A DNA stretch of 64,000 nt from CAVRQM01 sp963822705. Its GTDB lineage: Bacteria > Pseudomonadota > Alphaproteobacteria > Acetobacterales > Acetobacteraceae. The stretch spans positions 434,001-498,000 of the forward strand of contig CAWGIX010000012.1 in NCBI GenBank assembly GCA_963822705.1. The letters are read 5' to 3'. Position 1 is the first letter of the stretch; each line of letters begins with the position of its first letter. The notes under the pieces were generated by a model that saw only the letters and a list, made by a program, of their open reading frames with translations, did no database searches and was not told the origin of the DNA. Below, piece by piece: positions 1-8,364 of this stretch. Position numbers and translations under genes: made by a program.

Positions 1-215
1 CCACGGATCTCAATTCGACCAACGGCACCTTGGTCGACGGCCGCCTGACCACCGGCACGACGGCCCTGAAACCCGGTGCGGTGCTCCAGATCGGCTCCTG
101 CCGGTTGGAATATCGGTGTGAAGACCCGTTCGACCCGGAGGGCACGATCGGCGCGGCCTCATTGGACAGCCTTCCCGAACTGATGCGGCGGCACGGTTTT
201 GCTGGAGGAGATTGA
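1..215 (+). CDS. FHA-domain protein, C-terminal end (5' truncated by window)
   Basis: The reading frame is open from the first bases and ends with TGA at 213-215, so only about 70 C-terminal residues are visible. They begin with DLNSTNGTLVDGR, the hallmark of forkhead-associated domains (S/T-N-G loop that contacts phosphothreonine), followed by the closing strands LKPGAVLQIGSCRLEYR. FHA domains dock onto phosphothreonine partners of Ser/Thr kinases or secretion systems. About 40 residues follow the domain. The rest of the protein, and hence its class, lies outside the window. It converges with the lipid kinase on the other strand, 10 bp away. Confidence 0.75.
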   Translation, partial: TDLNSTNGTLVDGRLTTGTTALKPGAVLQIGSCRLEYRCEDPFDPEGTIGAASLDSLPELMRRHGFAGGD

Positions 216-225
216 AGTCAAAACC

Positions 226-1181
226 TTACGGCTGCGTGCCAACCCTCGGTCCACGCCGCACCCTGAGCCCGGAGGGCGAGTCAGCGTTGCCCGGCCGGCA
301 TCGACGCCGTCCACGACCACGGAAATAGGCAGCCGGCGACTCGGTTACCGTGAGCGGCGCCTCTCCGGCGGGATCGCCGTCGGTCTGGGCAGGGACGTGG
401 GCGCTCGACACCGTGATCTCGCTGGCCCTGAGCAGTCGCAACCCCGGCATGTGCGGCAGCAGGTTCAGCGGCAGGGCGGCCCCGTACATCAGCGCCGACC
501 AGGGCCCGGAGCGATCGAACACCGCCACGGTGAACCCGCGCATGCCGGGTCTCGCCTCGGGCGCCAACTGGTAGCGGCCGCCGTACAGCCGGCCCTTGCT
601 GACGATGACGCTGCCCGCCTCGATTGGCGTTCCGTCCACCTCGATCCGGATCGGCGCAAAACGGTAGCGGACGATTTCCCGCAGTCCCTGCGCCATGTAG
701 GCGGTGGGACCCAGACCGCGCTTCAGCCAGGGCTGCAGCCCATGCACCACCTGGGCGTCGAACCCCGCCCCGAGCATCTGCAGGAACATCAACTCGGCAC
801 CCTCGGGGCGGAGCACCCGCCCCGGCCAGACCAGCCGGGTGCGCCCGAGCGCGAGCGCAGCGGCCACCGCGCGGGGCGCGAACGGCAGGCAAAGCTCGTG
901 CGCCAGCACGTTGGCCGTGCCGAGCGGAATGATCCCGAGCCGGCACTCCGAACCCGGCCAGGCCGCGCGCTACTTCGGCGATGGTGCCGTCGCCGCCCGC
1001 CGCCACCACGAGCCTGCGCCCGCAGCGGGCGGCCTCGCGGGCAGAGTTGGGTCGCATGGCCAGCCCGCAGCGTCTCGGCCAGTTCCAGCCGAACCCCGAT
1101 GCGCCGCAATCACGTCCAGCACGCGCCACAGCAGATGGCGACGCGCCGCCGTCCGGCGGCGGGATTGAAGACGAACAGCAT
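226..1181 (-). pseudogene. Diacylglycerol/lipid kinase (YegS/DgkB family), frameshifted
   Basis: Joining three minus-strand frames gives a lipid kinase of about 300 residues. It starts at ATG 1181 with MLFVFNPAAGRRR, has the catalytic GGDGT loop (VVAAGGDGTIAEVARGL, near 1000-960), PLGTANVLAHEL (near 910), and the C-terminal half from 909 down to 226 (LGAGFDAQVVHGL, GLGPTAYMAQGLREIVRY, NLLPHMPGLRLLRASEI). The family phosphorylates diacylglycerol to phosphatidate at the inner membrane. At least four frame changes lie between 1180 and 900. It is divergent from a PlcP-like phosphoesterase, whose product DAG would be its substrate. Whether the breaks are real or sequencing errors cannot be settled here. 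The family call is firm; the substrate is inferred. Confidence 0.7.
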
Positions 1182-1398
1182 CGACGGGCAAGCGACTCGC
1201 GGATGAACAAAGCGACCATGCTGTGCCAACATGGCGGTTCATGAATCTGTCCGCGTCAGTGCGATGATATTACGATTGCGAGTCAGACACGCGGGTTGTC
1301 GCGCAAAGTTCACGTGCACGACGCGAGACAAGTCGTATGTCTTTCTCCCGGCTATAGCGGCCAGCGAGTCGCCCTCGGATCGAACGGCGGACGGTCGC

Positions 1399-2227
1399 AT
1401 GAACGCCATCCGCCCGCTCGATCCGCGCCGAGCACCAGCTATCGGACGGTGTTCATCTCCGACACCCATCTCGGCACGACGGGGATGCCGCACGCGAGTT
1501 CCTGGCCGACTTCCTGGCCGCACGTCTCGCTGCCACAAGCTGTACCTGGTGGGCGACATCATCGACGGCTGGCGGCTGCGCAAATCCTGGTACTGGGACG
1601 CGCTGCACGACGAGGTGCTGCGGCTGATCCTGCGCCATGCGCGCGCCGGCACCGACGTCGTGTATATCCCCGGCAACCACGACGAGCTGTTTCGCGCCTG
1701 GCTGCCGATTGGGCTGGAGATCGCCGGGGTCCGGCTGGTGCGCGGACGCGGTGCACCTCACCGCCGACGGGCGCCGGCTGCTGGTGATGCATGGCGACGA
1801 GTTCGACAGCGTCGTGCGCTATGCCAAGTTTCTGGCCCTGCTCGGCGACCGGGCCTACACCGCCGTCCTGGTGGTCAACCGCTGGTTCAATGCGCTGCGC
1901 CGGCGCATGGGCTACCCGTACCGGTCGCTGTCCGCCTGGCTCAAGCGCCAGGTCAAGGAGGCGGTCAAGGCGATCGACCGTTTCGAGACGGCGCTGGCCG
2001 AGCGAGGCGCGCGCGGCGTGGACTCGACGGCGTGGTGTGCGGCCATATCCACCACGCCGAGATGCGCGAGATCGACGGCGTGCTCTACATCAATGACGGC
2101 GACTGGGTGGAGAGCTGCACGGCGCTGGTCGAGCATTATGACGGCCGGCTGGAGCTGATCGACTGGGCCGCGCGTGAACCGGCTGTCGTTCCACGCGCCG
2201 CGCCGCGCCACCGTCGCCGCTGCCTGA
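1399..2227 (+). pseudogene. PlcP-like metallophosphoesterase (UDP-2,3-diacylglucosamine diphosphatase family), frameshifted
   Basis: The calcineurin-like phosphoesterase motifs appear in order across three frames: VFISDTHLG (D-x-H, 1449), LYLVGDIIDGW (GD, 1540), YIPGNHDEL (GNHD, 1666), LLVMHGDEFD (H, 1780), VCGHIHHAEMREIDGVLYINDGDWVESC (GHxH, 2037). About 275 residues in total. Annotation pipelines usually name this family UDP-2,3-diacylglucosamine diphosphatase (LpxH-like). The WRLRKSWYW, NRWFNALRRR and GDWVESCTALVEH signatures resemble rhizobial PlcP, a phospholipase C acting on phosphatidylcholine/-ethanolamine under phosphate limitation (recalled from family knowledge). The Agt-like glycosyltransferase immediately downstream supports PlcP. 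Frame changes near 1490, 1745, 2030 and 2170. The ATG at 1399 is a tentative start. Confidence 0.68.
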
Positions 2228-2280
2228 CGCGGCTTCCCAGGCTTGCCGCACGACGACCGCCCCGGCCTCGAGTGCCGACC

Positions 2281-3351
2281 GTGCCCGGCTGCTGTCGGTC
2301 GGCGCCGCTGCCGGCGCGCATCCTGATCGTCTCGGACGCCTGGCAGCCGCAGGTCAACGGCGTGGTCCGCACGCTGGCCACCGTCGCGGCCGAGCTGCGC
2401 GCCATGGGCCATACCGTGGAGGTGATCGGGCCGGACCGCTTCCGCACCATGCCCCTGCCCACCTATCCGGACATCCGCGCTGGCCGCTGCTGCCGCGGCC
2501 GCAGGCTCGCACGCTTGATCGAGGCGTTCTGCGCCGGACGCGCTGCACATCGCCACCGAGGGGCCGCTCGGGATCGGCGGCGCGGGTCTGGGCCCGGCGC
2601 GCGGCTGCGCCTTCACCACCGCGTTCCACACCCGCTTTCCGGAATATGTCCAGCGCGCGCACCGGCATCCCGCCGGCGTGGACCTATGCCGCGCCTGCGC
2701 CGCTTCCATGCCGCCGGGCAGGGCATGATGGTCGCGACCGAGAGCCTGCGGACGAGCTGAGCGGCGCGAGGTTTCCAGCGCTCTGCGCGCCTGGTCGCGC
2801 GGCGTGGACCTGACGCTGTTCCGCCCGGAGCTGCGCGTTCAGGAGCCGGACCGTTGGCCGGCCTGCCCCGCCCGATCTTTCTCTATGTCGGCCGGCTGGC
2901 GGTGGAAAAGAACATCGGCGCGCTTGCTCGAACTCGATCTCCCGGGTTCGAAGGTCGTGGTCGGGGACGGGCCCATGGCCGGCCGAGCTGCGCCGCGGAC
3001 TACCCGCATGCGCAGTTCTTCGGCCGCTCGCCACGGCGAGGCCTGGCCCGCGCCTATGCCGGGGCCGACGTGTTCGTCTTCCCGCTCGCTCACCGACACG
3101 TTCGGCCTGGTCATCCTGGAGGCGCTCGCCTGCGGCACGCCGGTCGCCGCCTTTCCGGTGACCGGCCCGCGCGACGTGCTGGGCGGGGCTGGCGGACACG
3201 ATCGGCGCGCTGGATTCCGACCTGCGCGCCGCCGCCCTTCGAGCGCTGGGCGCGGACCGTGCCGCGTGCCGCGCTCACGCCGAGCGCTTCGGGTGGCGCG
3301 CGTCGGCACAGATCGTTCTTGTCGCATCTGGTGCCTCTCGGCGGCCACTGA
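2281..3351 (+). pseudogene. GT4 glycosyltransferase, Agt/MgtA-like glycolipid synthase, frameshifted
   Basis: The joined frames read as a GT-B glycosyltransferase. The N-terminal domain begins ARILIVSDAWQPQVNGVVRTL (2314 on) with EVIGPDRFRTMPLPTYPDIR; later come AFTTAFHTRFPEYVQR (2610), the C-domain opening PIFLYVGRLAVEKNI (2872) and the nucleotide-sugar E-x7-E motif region DTFGLVILEALACGTPVAAFPVTGP (3098-3166). The product would transfer a hexose to a lipid acceptor at the cytoplasmic membrane. In alphaproteobacteria, relatives placed next to plcP (called agt) make mono- or diglycosyl-DAG from the DAG released by PlcP. At least six frame changes occur, the densest in the window. The start near GTG 2281 is uncertain. 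Confidence 0.65.
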
Positions 3352-3392
3352 CCGGGTTTGCGACCGCCCGAGGCGCGTGCTACCGCCGGTCC

Positions 3393-4070
3393 ATGCTCAA
3401 ATGGATGCTCCGGCGGAGGCAGGCGCAGGCCGTGGCCGCCGGACTGATGGGCCGCTATCTTGCCTTCGCCCTGGCTACCACGCGCTGGACCCTGCACGGC
3501 GCCGAACATATTGCTCCGCACATCGCCGGTCAGCCCGCCATCATCGCGTTCTGGCATGAACGGCTGTCCTTGATGCCAGCGCTGTGGACCTTGGCCCGGC
3601 GGCACGGGGACCGGCACACCTTGCGCACTCGGGTGCTGGTCAGTCGCCATGCGGACGGCAGGTTCATCGGAGCCGTGGTACGCAGCTTTGGCGTGGACCT
3701 GGTCTACGGCTCGACCAGCCGAGGCGGCGCGTCGGGACTGCGCACGATGCTCGACAGCCTGCAGGCCGGCTGCCACGTCGCGATCACGCCCGACGGCCCG
3801 CGTGGCCCGCGTCGCCGGGCTGCCCTCGGCGTGGCGAGCCTTGCCGCGCTGTCCGGCGTGCCGGTGCTGCCCTGCAGCGCCCAGACCAGCCGCGGTCGCG
3901 TGCTGCGCAGCTGGGACCGGATGGTGCTGCCGCTGCCGCTTGGGCGCGGCGTTATCGTTTGCCAACCGCCGATTTTTGTGGCCCGGGAAGCGGTGGATGC
4001 AGCGCTCGGCGCCATTTCGGCGGCGCTGTCCGAGGCGGCGGACGTCGCCGACAGGCTTGCGATCGCGTGA
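3393..4070 (+). CDS. Lysophospholipid/lipid A acyltransferase-like protein (DUF374)
   Basis: An intact 225-residue ORF starting at ATG 3393. It carries a short hydrophobic N-terminus and the DUF374 signatures: IIAFWHERLSLMP (the H-x4-D/E-type site is degenerate, as is usual in this family), VLVSRHADGRFIGAVVRSFG, GSTSRGGASGLRTML and HVAITPDGPRGPR. The family belongs to the LPLAT/AGPAT superfamily and is routinely encoded beside kdtA and lpxK. It probably acylates a lipid A or glycerolipid intermediate at the inner membrane, but its exact acceptor is not established. Its stop overlaps the GTG start of kdtA by four bases (GTGA), which implies translational coupling. Confidence 0.78.
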   Translation: MLKWMLRRRQAQAVAAGLMGRYLAFALATTRWTLHGAEHIAPHIAGQPAIIAFWHERLSLMPALWTLARRHGDRHTLRTRVLVSRHADGRFIGAVVRSFGVDLVYGSTSRGGASGLRTMLDSLQAGCHVAITPDGPRGPRRRAALGVASLAALSGVPVLPCSAQTSRGRVLRSWDRMVLPLPLGRGVIVCQPPIFVAREAVDAALGAISAALSEAADVADRLAIA

Positions 4071-5345
4071 TCGCCGGGCTGTACGCGGGCGCTGCCAGGC
4101 TGGCGGCACCGGCGCTGCGCGCCCTGTTACGCAGGCGTCTGCGGCGAGGGCGCGAACTCGCCGCCCGGCTGCCGGAGCGATGGGGCGAGGACACGACGCC
4201 CCGGCCGACCGGCCGGCTGCTCTGGCTGCACGGAGCCAGCGTAGGCGAGGTTCTGTCCATTCTGCCCGTATTGAAAATTTTGGCCCGGCAAGCCCCCGAG
4301 CTGCGGATGCTGCTCACTACCGGCACCGTCACCTCGGCCGCGCTGCTCGATCGCCGGCTGCCTGAGCTTGGACTGTCCGCCAGGACCATGCATCGATTCG
4401 CGCCGTTCGACGTGCCCGCCTGGGTGGCGCGATTCCTCGACCATTGGCGCCCGGATGCGGCCGGCTTTGTGGAACAGGAAGTTTGGCCAAATCTGCTTGC
4501 CGCCGGTAGCGCCCGAAAGCTGCCGATGCTGCTGCTGAACGCCCGGCTGTCGGCCAAAAGTTTCGCGCGGTGGCAACGGCTGGGCGGGTTCGGGCGAACG
4601 ACTTTTTCGCGCTTCGACCTTGCATCGCTCAGTCGCCGCGCGACGCCGGCCGGATCGCAGCACTGGGGGGGCGCCACGTAACCGCCCCCGGCAACCTGAA
4701 ATTCGCGGCCGAGCCGTTGCCGGCCGATCCCGAGCAAGTGCGGGCCGTTGCAGAGCAGCTAGAAGGCCGCCCGGTCTGGCTCGCCGCCAGCACGCATCCG
4801 GGCGAGGACGCGCCGATCCTCCAAACTCACGGGCGTTGGCGCAGCGGCACGAGCGCCTGCTCACGATTGTCGTCCCCCGCCACCCCTCGCGCGGCGCGGA
4901 GGTAGCGGCCTCCGTCACGGACTGGCCGGTGGCGCTCCGCTCCAAGGCCGAACCGCCTCCCAGCGACGCTGGCCTATGGATCGCCGACACTTTGGGCGAG
5001 CTGGGACTGTTCTACCGGGTGGCGCCCATCGCGTTCATCGGCGGCAGCATGGTCCCGCATGGGGGGCAAAACCCACTCGAAGCGGCCCAACTCGGCTGCG
5101 CGGTGGCGACCGGCCCCTGCACCGATAATTTTTCCGAGGCGGTCGAGGCTTTGCAAGAAGCCGGCGCGCTGGCCGTGGTGCCCGATTCAGCCGCGCTGAC
5201 CGATTGGGTCGATAGGCTGCTCAAGAATCCGGCCGCGCGTCGTGCCATGGGCGAGGCCGGCATCGCCGCGTCCGACCGTTACGCGGACCTCCCGCACCAG
5301 GTGGCGGCGGCGCTGCTGGCGAGCCTGCCCGCGCTTTCGGGATAA
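4067..5345 (+). CDS. waaA: 3-deoxy-D-manno-octulosonic acid (Kdo) transferase, two frameshifts
   Basis: WaaA/KdtA adds Kdo from CMP-Kdo to lipid IVA at the inner membrane. The start is GTG 4067. The N-terminal GT30 domain shows LLWLHGASVGEVLS with the catalytic Glu, LLTTGTVTSA, HRFAPFDVPAWVARFL and ESELWPN-like EQEVWPN. The C-domain shows APGNLKFA, WLAASTHPGEDAPIL, IVVPRHPSRG, ADTLGELGLFYRVAPIAFIGGS and GGQNPLEAAQLG, all family signatures. The frame changes near 4620 and again near 4830; without these the length is the usual 420-430 residues. The gene is essential or near-essential when lpxK is present, so the shifts are probably sequence errors. It sits between DUF374 and lpxK in a tight operon. 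Confidence 0.85.
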
Positions 5346-5352
5346 CGCGCCG

Positions 5353-6357
5353 GTGCGCGCGCCCGGTTTCTGGCAGCGGGATGGCATCGCATCCCGCCTG
5401 CTGTGGCCGGCCTCGCTGGTCTATGCAGCGGCGACCGCGCGGCGGACGGGCCGAACCGGATGGACAGCGCCGGTCCCGGTCATCTGCTGCGGCGGTGTCA
5501 CGGCAGGCGGGGCGGGCAAGACGCCGTTGGCGCTCGATCTGGGCGCGCGGCTGCTTCGGCGAGGGATTGCGGTCGCCTTTCTGTCCCGCGGCTACGGCCG
5601 GCGGGCGGCTGGTGCGATGCGGGTCGACGCGAGCGCGCAAACCTCGGAGCAGACCGGGGACGAGCCGCTGCTACTGGCCGAACTGGCGCCCACCTTCGTC
5701 GATGCGGATCGGGCACGCGCGGCCCGCGCCGCGATTGCGGCCGGCGCCGAAGTTTTGGTGATGGACGACGGGCTCCAAAATCCGGGGCTGCACAAGACGC
5801 TGTCGATCCTGACGGTCGACGCGAACACAGGGTTCGGCAACGGCCGCGTGATTCCGGCGGGCCCCTTGCGCGAGCCGGTCGAGTCGGCGGTCCGCCGTTG
5901 CCAGGCCATCGTCCTGATCGGCGCTTCCCGGGCGCCTGCGCCGAACGGCCTTCCTGCGGGCTTGCCGGTGCTGAGCGCCCAGCTCGTTCCCGAGCCGGCC
6001 CCGGAACTTGCAGGGCGCCGCGTCGTCGCATTCGCCGGTATTGCGCGGCCGGAAAAGTTCTTTGCGACCGTGCGCCAGCTCGGCGCCGAACCGATCGCCT
6101 GCCGCGGTTTTCCGGACCATCACCGATATCGCGCGACGGAGCTGGCCGGACTGCTGAGTCAAGCAACCCGGGCCGGAGCCCGGCTCGCAACCACCGCGAA
6201 GGATGCGGTCCGCCTGCCGCCCGACTTCCGGCCGCATGTGGCTGTGGTCAGAATAGGGCTGGAATGGGATGATCCGTCCGCTGCCGATCGGCTGCTTGAG
6301 CAAGCGATCCCGCCGGCGGGTCATGCCGGCTACGGCGGAAATGTTCCAGCTCCATGA
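5353..6357 (+). CDS. lpxK: Tetraacyldisaccharide 4'-kinase
   Basis: LpxK phosphorylates the 4' position of the lipid A disaccharide precursor to give lipid IVA. The protein starts at GTG 5353 (VRAPGFWQRDGIASRLLWPASLVY), 8 bp after the kdtA stop; 334 residues is the standard length. It has an N-terminal membrane-associated helix, the Walker A loop GGVTAGGAGKTPLAL (residues about 47-61), LSRGYGRR, GDEPLLLA, the Walker B-like VMDDGLQNP, and GRVIPAGPLREP. The FAGIARPEKFF, FPDHHRY and TTAKDAVRLP blocks complete the family pattern. No frameshift is seen. It is the last gene of the acyltransferase-kdtA-lpxK operon. Confidence 0.93.
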   Translation: MRAPGFWQRDGIASRLLWPASLVYAAATARRTGRTGWTAPVPVICCGGVTAGGAGKTPLALDLGARLLRRGIAVAFLSRGYGRRAAGAMRVDASAQTSEQTGDEPLLLAELAPTFVDADRARAARAAIAAGAEVLVMDDGLQNPGLHKTLSILTVDANTGFGNGRVIPAGPLREPVESAVRRCQAIVLIGASRAPAPNGLPAGLPVLSAQLVPEPAPELAGRRVVAFAGIARPEKFFATVRQLGAEPIACRGFPDHHRYRATELAGLLSQATRAGARLATTAKDAVRLPPDFRPHVAVVRIGLEWDDPSAADRLLEQAIPPAGHAGYGGNVPAP

Positions 6358-6424
6358 TCCTTGCACGCTGCCGCCCGCAACTCGATGGCATGCCGTCCGG
6401 CTCCGTTGTGGGGAAAAGCTTTGC

Positions 6425-6475
6425 TTGACCGGGCTGGGGAAAACTCCGTAGAACGGCTCCGTTGCCGGTTTGTTC
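6425..6475 (+). promoter_or_regulatory. Putative lexA promoter with SOS-box-like site
   Basis: TTGACC (6425-6430) and TAGAAC (6449-6454) are separated by 18 bp, giving 5/6 and 4/6 matches to sigma-70 elements. Just downstream, GTTG-N7-GTTC (6461-6475) differs at one base from the alphaproteobacterial LexA operator GTTC-N7-GTTC and ends 32 bp before the lexA ATG. This is the expected position for autorepression. The call rests on pattern matching only. Confidence 0.45.
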
Positions 6476-6507
6476 CCTCCGGCCGTCGCAAAGGATGCGC
6501 CCCGCCC

Positions 6508-7239
6508 ATGCTGACCCGCAAGCAGCACGCCCTGCTGATGCTCATCGACCGGCAACTGCACGAAACCGGCGTTTCGCCCAGTTTCGAGGAGATGCGCGTA
6601 GCGCTCGGCCTGCGTTCAAAATCCGGCATCCATCGGCTGATTTCCGCTCTGGAGGAACGGGGCTTCCTGCAGCGTCGCCGCAATCGTGCCCGGGCGCTGG
6701 AAATCTTGCAGCTGCCGGGGGCGGCCGGCCGACCCGTGCCCGTGACCGGGGAGTTCGAGCCGGCACACGCAACCGCACCGCCCGGCTTCGCCCCTAACGT
6801 GATCCGCGGCAATTTCACCAGCCGCCTCGCCGGCGTGCGGGCGGCCAAGGAGGTGGGGGCGGTCGAGCTGCCGCTCTACGGACGCATCGCCGCCGGCCTG
6901 CCGATCGAGGCGCTGCGCGACAGCGGCACGCAGATCGAGGTGCCGGTCGCGCTGGTGGCCGGTGGCGAGCATTACGCACTGGAAGTGGCCGGCAACTCGA
7001 TGGTCGATGCCGGCATTCTGGACGGCGACACGGTCATCATCCGCAAAGGCGAGACGGCGGAGAACGGCCAGATCGTGGTGGCGGTGGTTGACGAAAACGA
7101 GGTGACGCTGAAACGCCTGCGCCGACGCGGCAACTCGGTGGCGCTGGAGCCGGCGAATGCGCGCTACGAGGCACAGATCTTTCCGGGCGAGCGGGTCAAG
7201 GTGCAAGGACGCATGGTGGCGCTGCTGCGCCGGTATTGA
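6508..7239 (+). CDS. lexA: LexA repressor, SOS response
   Basis: A 243-residue LexA that represses DNA-damage genes until RecA filaments stimulate self-cleavage. The ATG at 6508 gives MLTRKQHALLMLIDRQL, the exact family start. A winged helix-turn-helix fills residues 1-65 (SPSFEEMRVALGLRSKSGIHRLISALEERGFL). The S24 peptidase domain follows a linker of about 50 residues, longer than in E. coli as is typical for alphaproteobacteria. The scissile Ala129-Gly130 lies in LYGRIAAGLP; the catalytic Ser164 (VAGNSMVDAG) and Lys202 (VTLKRL) are both present. An SOS-like site lies upstream. The next gene is in the same frame, separated from it only by the TGA at 7237. Confidence 0.95.
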   Translation: MLTRKQHALLMLIDRQLHETGVSPSFEEMRVALGLRSKSGIHRLISALEERGFLQRRRNRARALEILQLPGAAGRPVPVTGEFEPAHATAPPGFAPNVIRGNFTSRLAGVRAAKEVGAVELPLYGRIAAGLPIEALRDSGTQIEVPVALVAGGEHYALEVAGNSMVDAGILDGDTVIIRKGETAENGQIVVAVVDENEVTLKRLRRRGNSVALEPANARYEAQIFPGERVKVQGRMVALLRRY

Positions 7240-7260
7240 CCCGAGCGGGCAGCCACGACG

Positions 7261-8361
7261 CTGAAGGTCATCGAGGTCACCAACACCGACTTCGCCCTGA
7301 GACATTTCTTGCTGCCGCTCTTGCTGGGCTTGCGCGCCCGCGGGCACGAGGCAATCGGCGTGTGCCCCGAGGGCCCGTTGGCCGAAATTGTCCGAGACAA
7401 CGGGTTTCGGGTGATCGCCGTGCCGATGGCGCGCAGTTTGTCGCCGCTGGCGCAGTCTCGCGCGTTGCGGGCACTGCGGGCGGTGCTGCGGGTGGAGCGG
7501 CCGGACCTCGTGCATGGGCACATGCCGATCAGCGGTTTTCTGGCCCGCCTCGCCGCATGGCTGACCGGGGTGCCAAAGATCGCCTATACCTGCCATGGTT
7601 TCCTGTTCAACCAGCCCGGCCCCTGGCCGCGCCAAGCCGCCGCCTGGGCGATGGAGTTCCTCGGCGCGCGGCTGACCGACGTGTTCATGACCGTCTCCGA
7701 CAAGGAGGCGCGTGATGCCGCTCGGCTGGGCATCACCGGACGCGCCGTCGCGGTCGGCAACGGCCGTGACCCCGCACTGTTCCGACCAGACCCGGCCGCC
7801 CGGACCCGGCTGCGCCGAGAACTCGGCACGGCAGCGGACCGGGTGGTCGTGGTCATCGTCTCGCGGCTGGTCCGTCCCAAAGGCCATGCCGAACTGCTGC
7901 AGGCGATGCGCACCGTCGATGCGGATTTGTGGGTGGTGGGCGAGCGGCTGGCCACCGACCACGCCGGCGACCTGGAAGCCGACTTCGCCGCCAGCGGCCT
8001 GGGCTTGCGGCTGCGCCGGCTAGGCTACCGCGACGACATCCCGGCGATTTTGGCCGCCGCGGACATTTTCGCCCTGCCGAGTTGGTTCGAGGCGCTGCCG
8101 ATGTCAGTGATCGAGGCCATGCTGACGGGCCTGCCGGTCGTGGCGAGCGACGTTTTCGGTCCCCGCCAGCAGGTGGTGCACGGCCAGACCGGCCTGCTGG
8201 TGCCGCCCCGGACCATCGAGCCGCTCGCCGAGGCGCTGCGCCTTCTCGTCGCCGACACGGCGCTGCGGGTTCGCATGGGTGCCGCAGGCCGCGCCCGCGC
8301 CATGGCTCTTTACGATGAAGGTCGCGTGGTGGCCCGGGTGCTCGACCTGCTGGGGGCCTGA
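7261..8361 (+). CDS. Glycosyltransferase family 4 (GT-B), unknown acceptor
   Basis: The protein begins KVIEVTNTDFALRHFLLPLLLGLRARGHE, a full GT4 N-terminal strand and helix, so translation must start before the first ATG-type codon at 7309. The only candidate after the lexA stop is CTG at 7261, giving 366 residues. Motifs include HGHMPISGFLARLAAW, AYTCHGFLF, the C-domain VVVIVSRLVRPKGHAELLQAM, and the sugar-nucleotide region WFEALPMSVIEAMLTGLPVVASDVFGPRQQV. It resembles capsule or exopolysaccharide glycosyltransferases acting at the cytoplasmic membrane face, but no polysaccharide cluster surrounds it. It lies between lexA and purH, 3 bp before the purH ATG. The substrate is unknown. Confidence 0.82.
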   Translation: MKVIEVTNTDFALRHFLLPLLLGLRARGHEAIGVCPEGPLAEIVRDNGFRVIAVPMARSLSPLAQSRALRALRAVLRVERPDLVHGHMPISGFLARLAAWLTGVPKIAYTCHGFLFNQPGPWPRQAAAWAMEFLGARLTDVFMTVSDKEARDAARLGITGRAVAVGNGRDPALFRPDPAARTRLRRELGTAADRVVVVIVSRLVRPKGHAELLQAMRTVDADLWVVGERLATDHAGDLEADFAASGLGLRLRRLGYRDDIPAILAAADIFALPSWFEALPMSVIEAMLTGLPVVASDVFGPRQQVVHGQTGLLVPPRTIEPLAEALRLLVADTALRVRMGAAGRARAMALYDEGRVVARVLDLLGA

Positions 8362-8364
8362 GCC

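Noticed and set aside
199..1206. Long plus-strand ORF opposite the lipid kinase
   Set aside because: Low-complexity Arg/Pro/Gly translation with no motif. It mirrors the minus-strand kinase, whose catalytic motifs are clear; typical antisense shadow in GC-rich DNA.
1182..1398. Pho box controlling the plcP-like gene
   Set aside because: CTGTC-type halves occur near 1247 but without the second properly spaced half; not supportable by eye.
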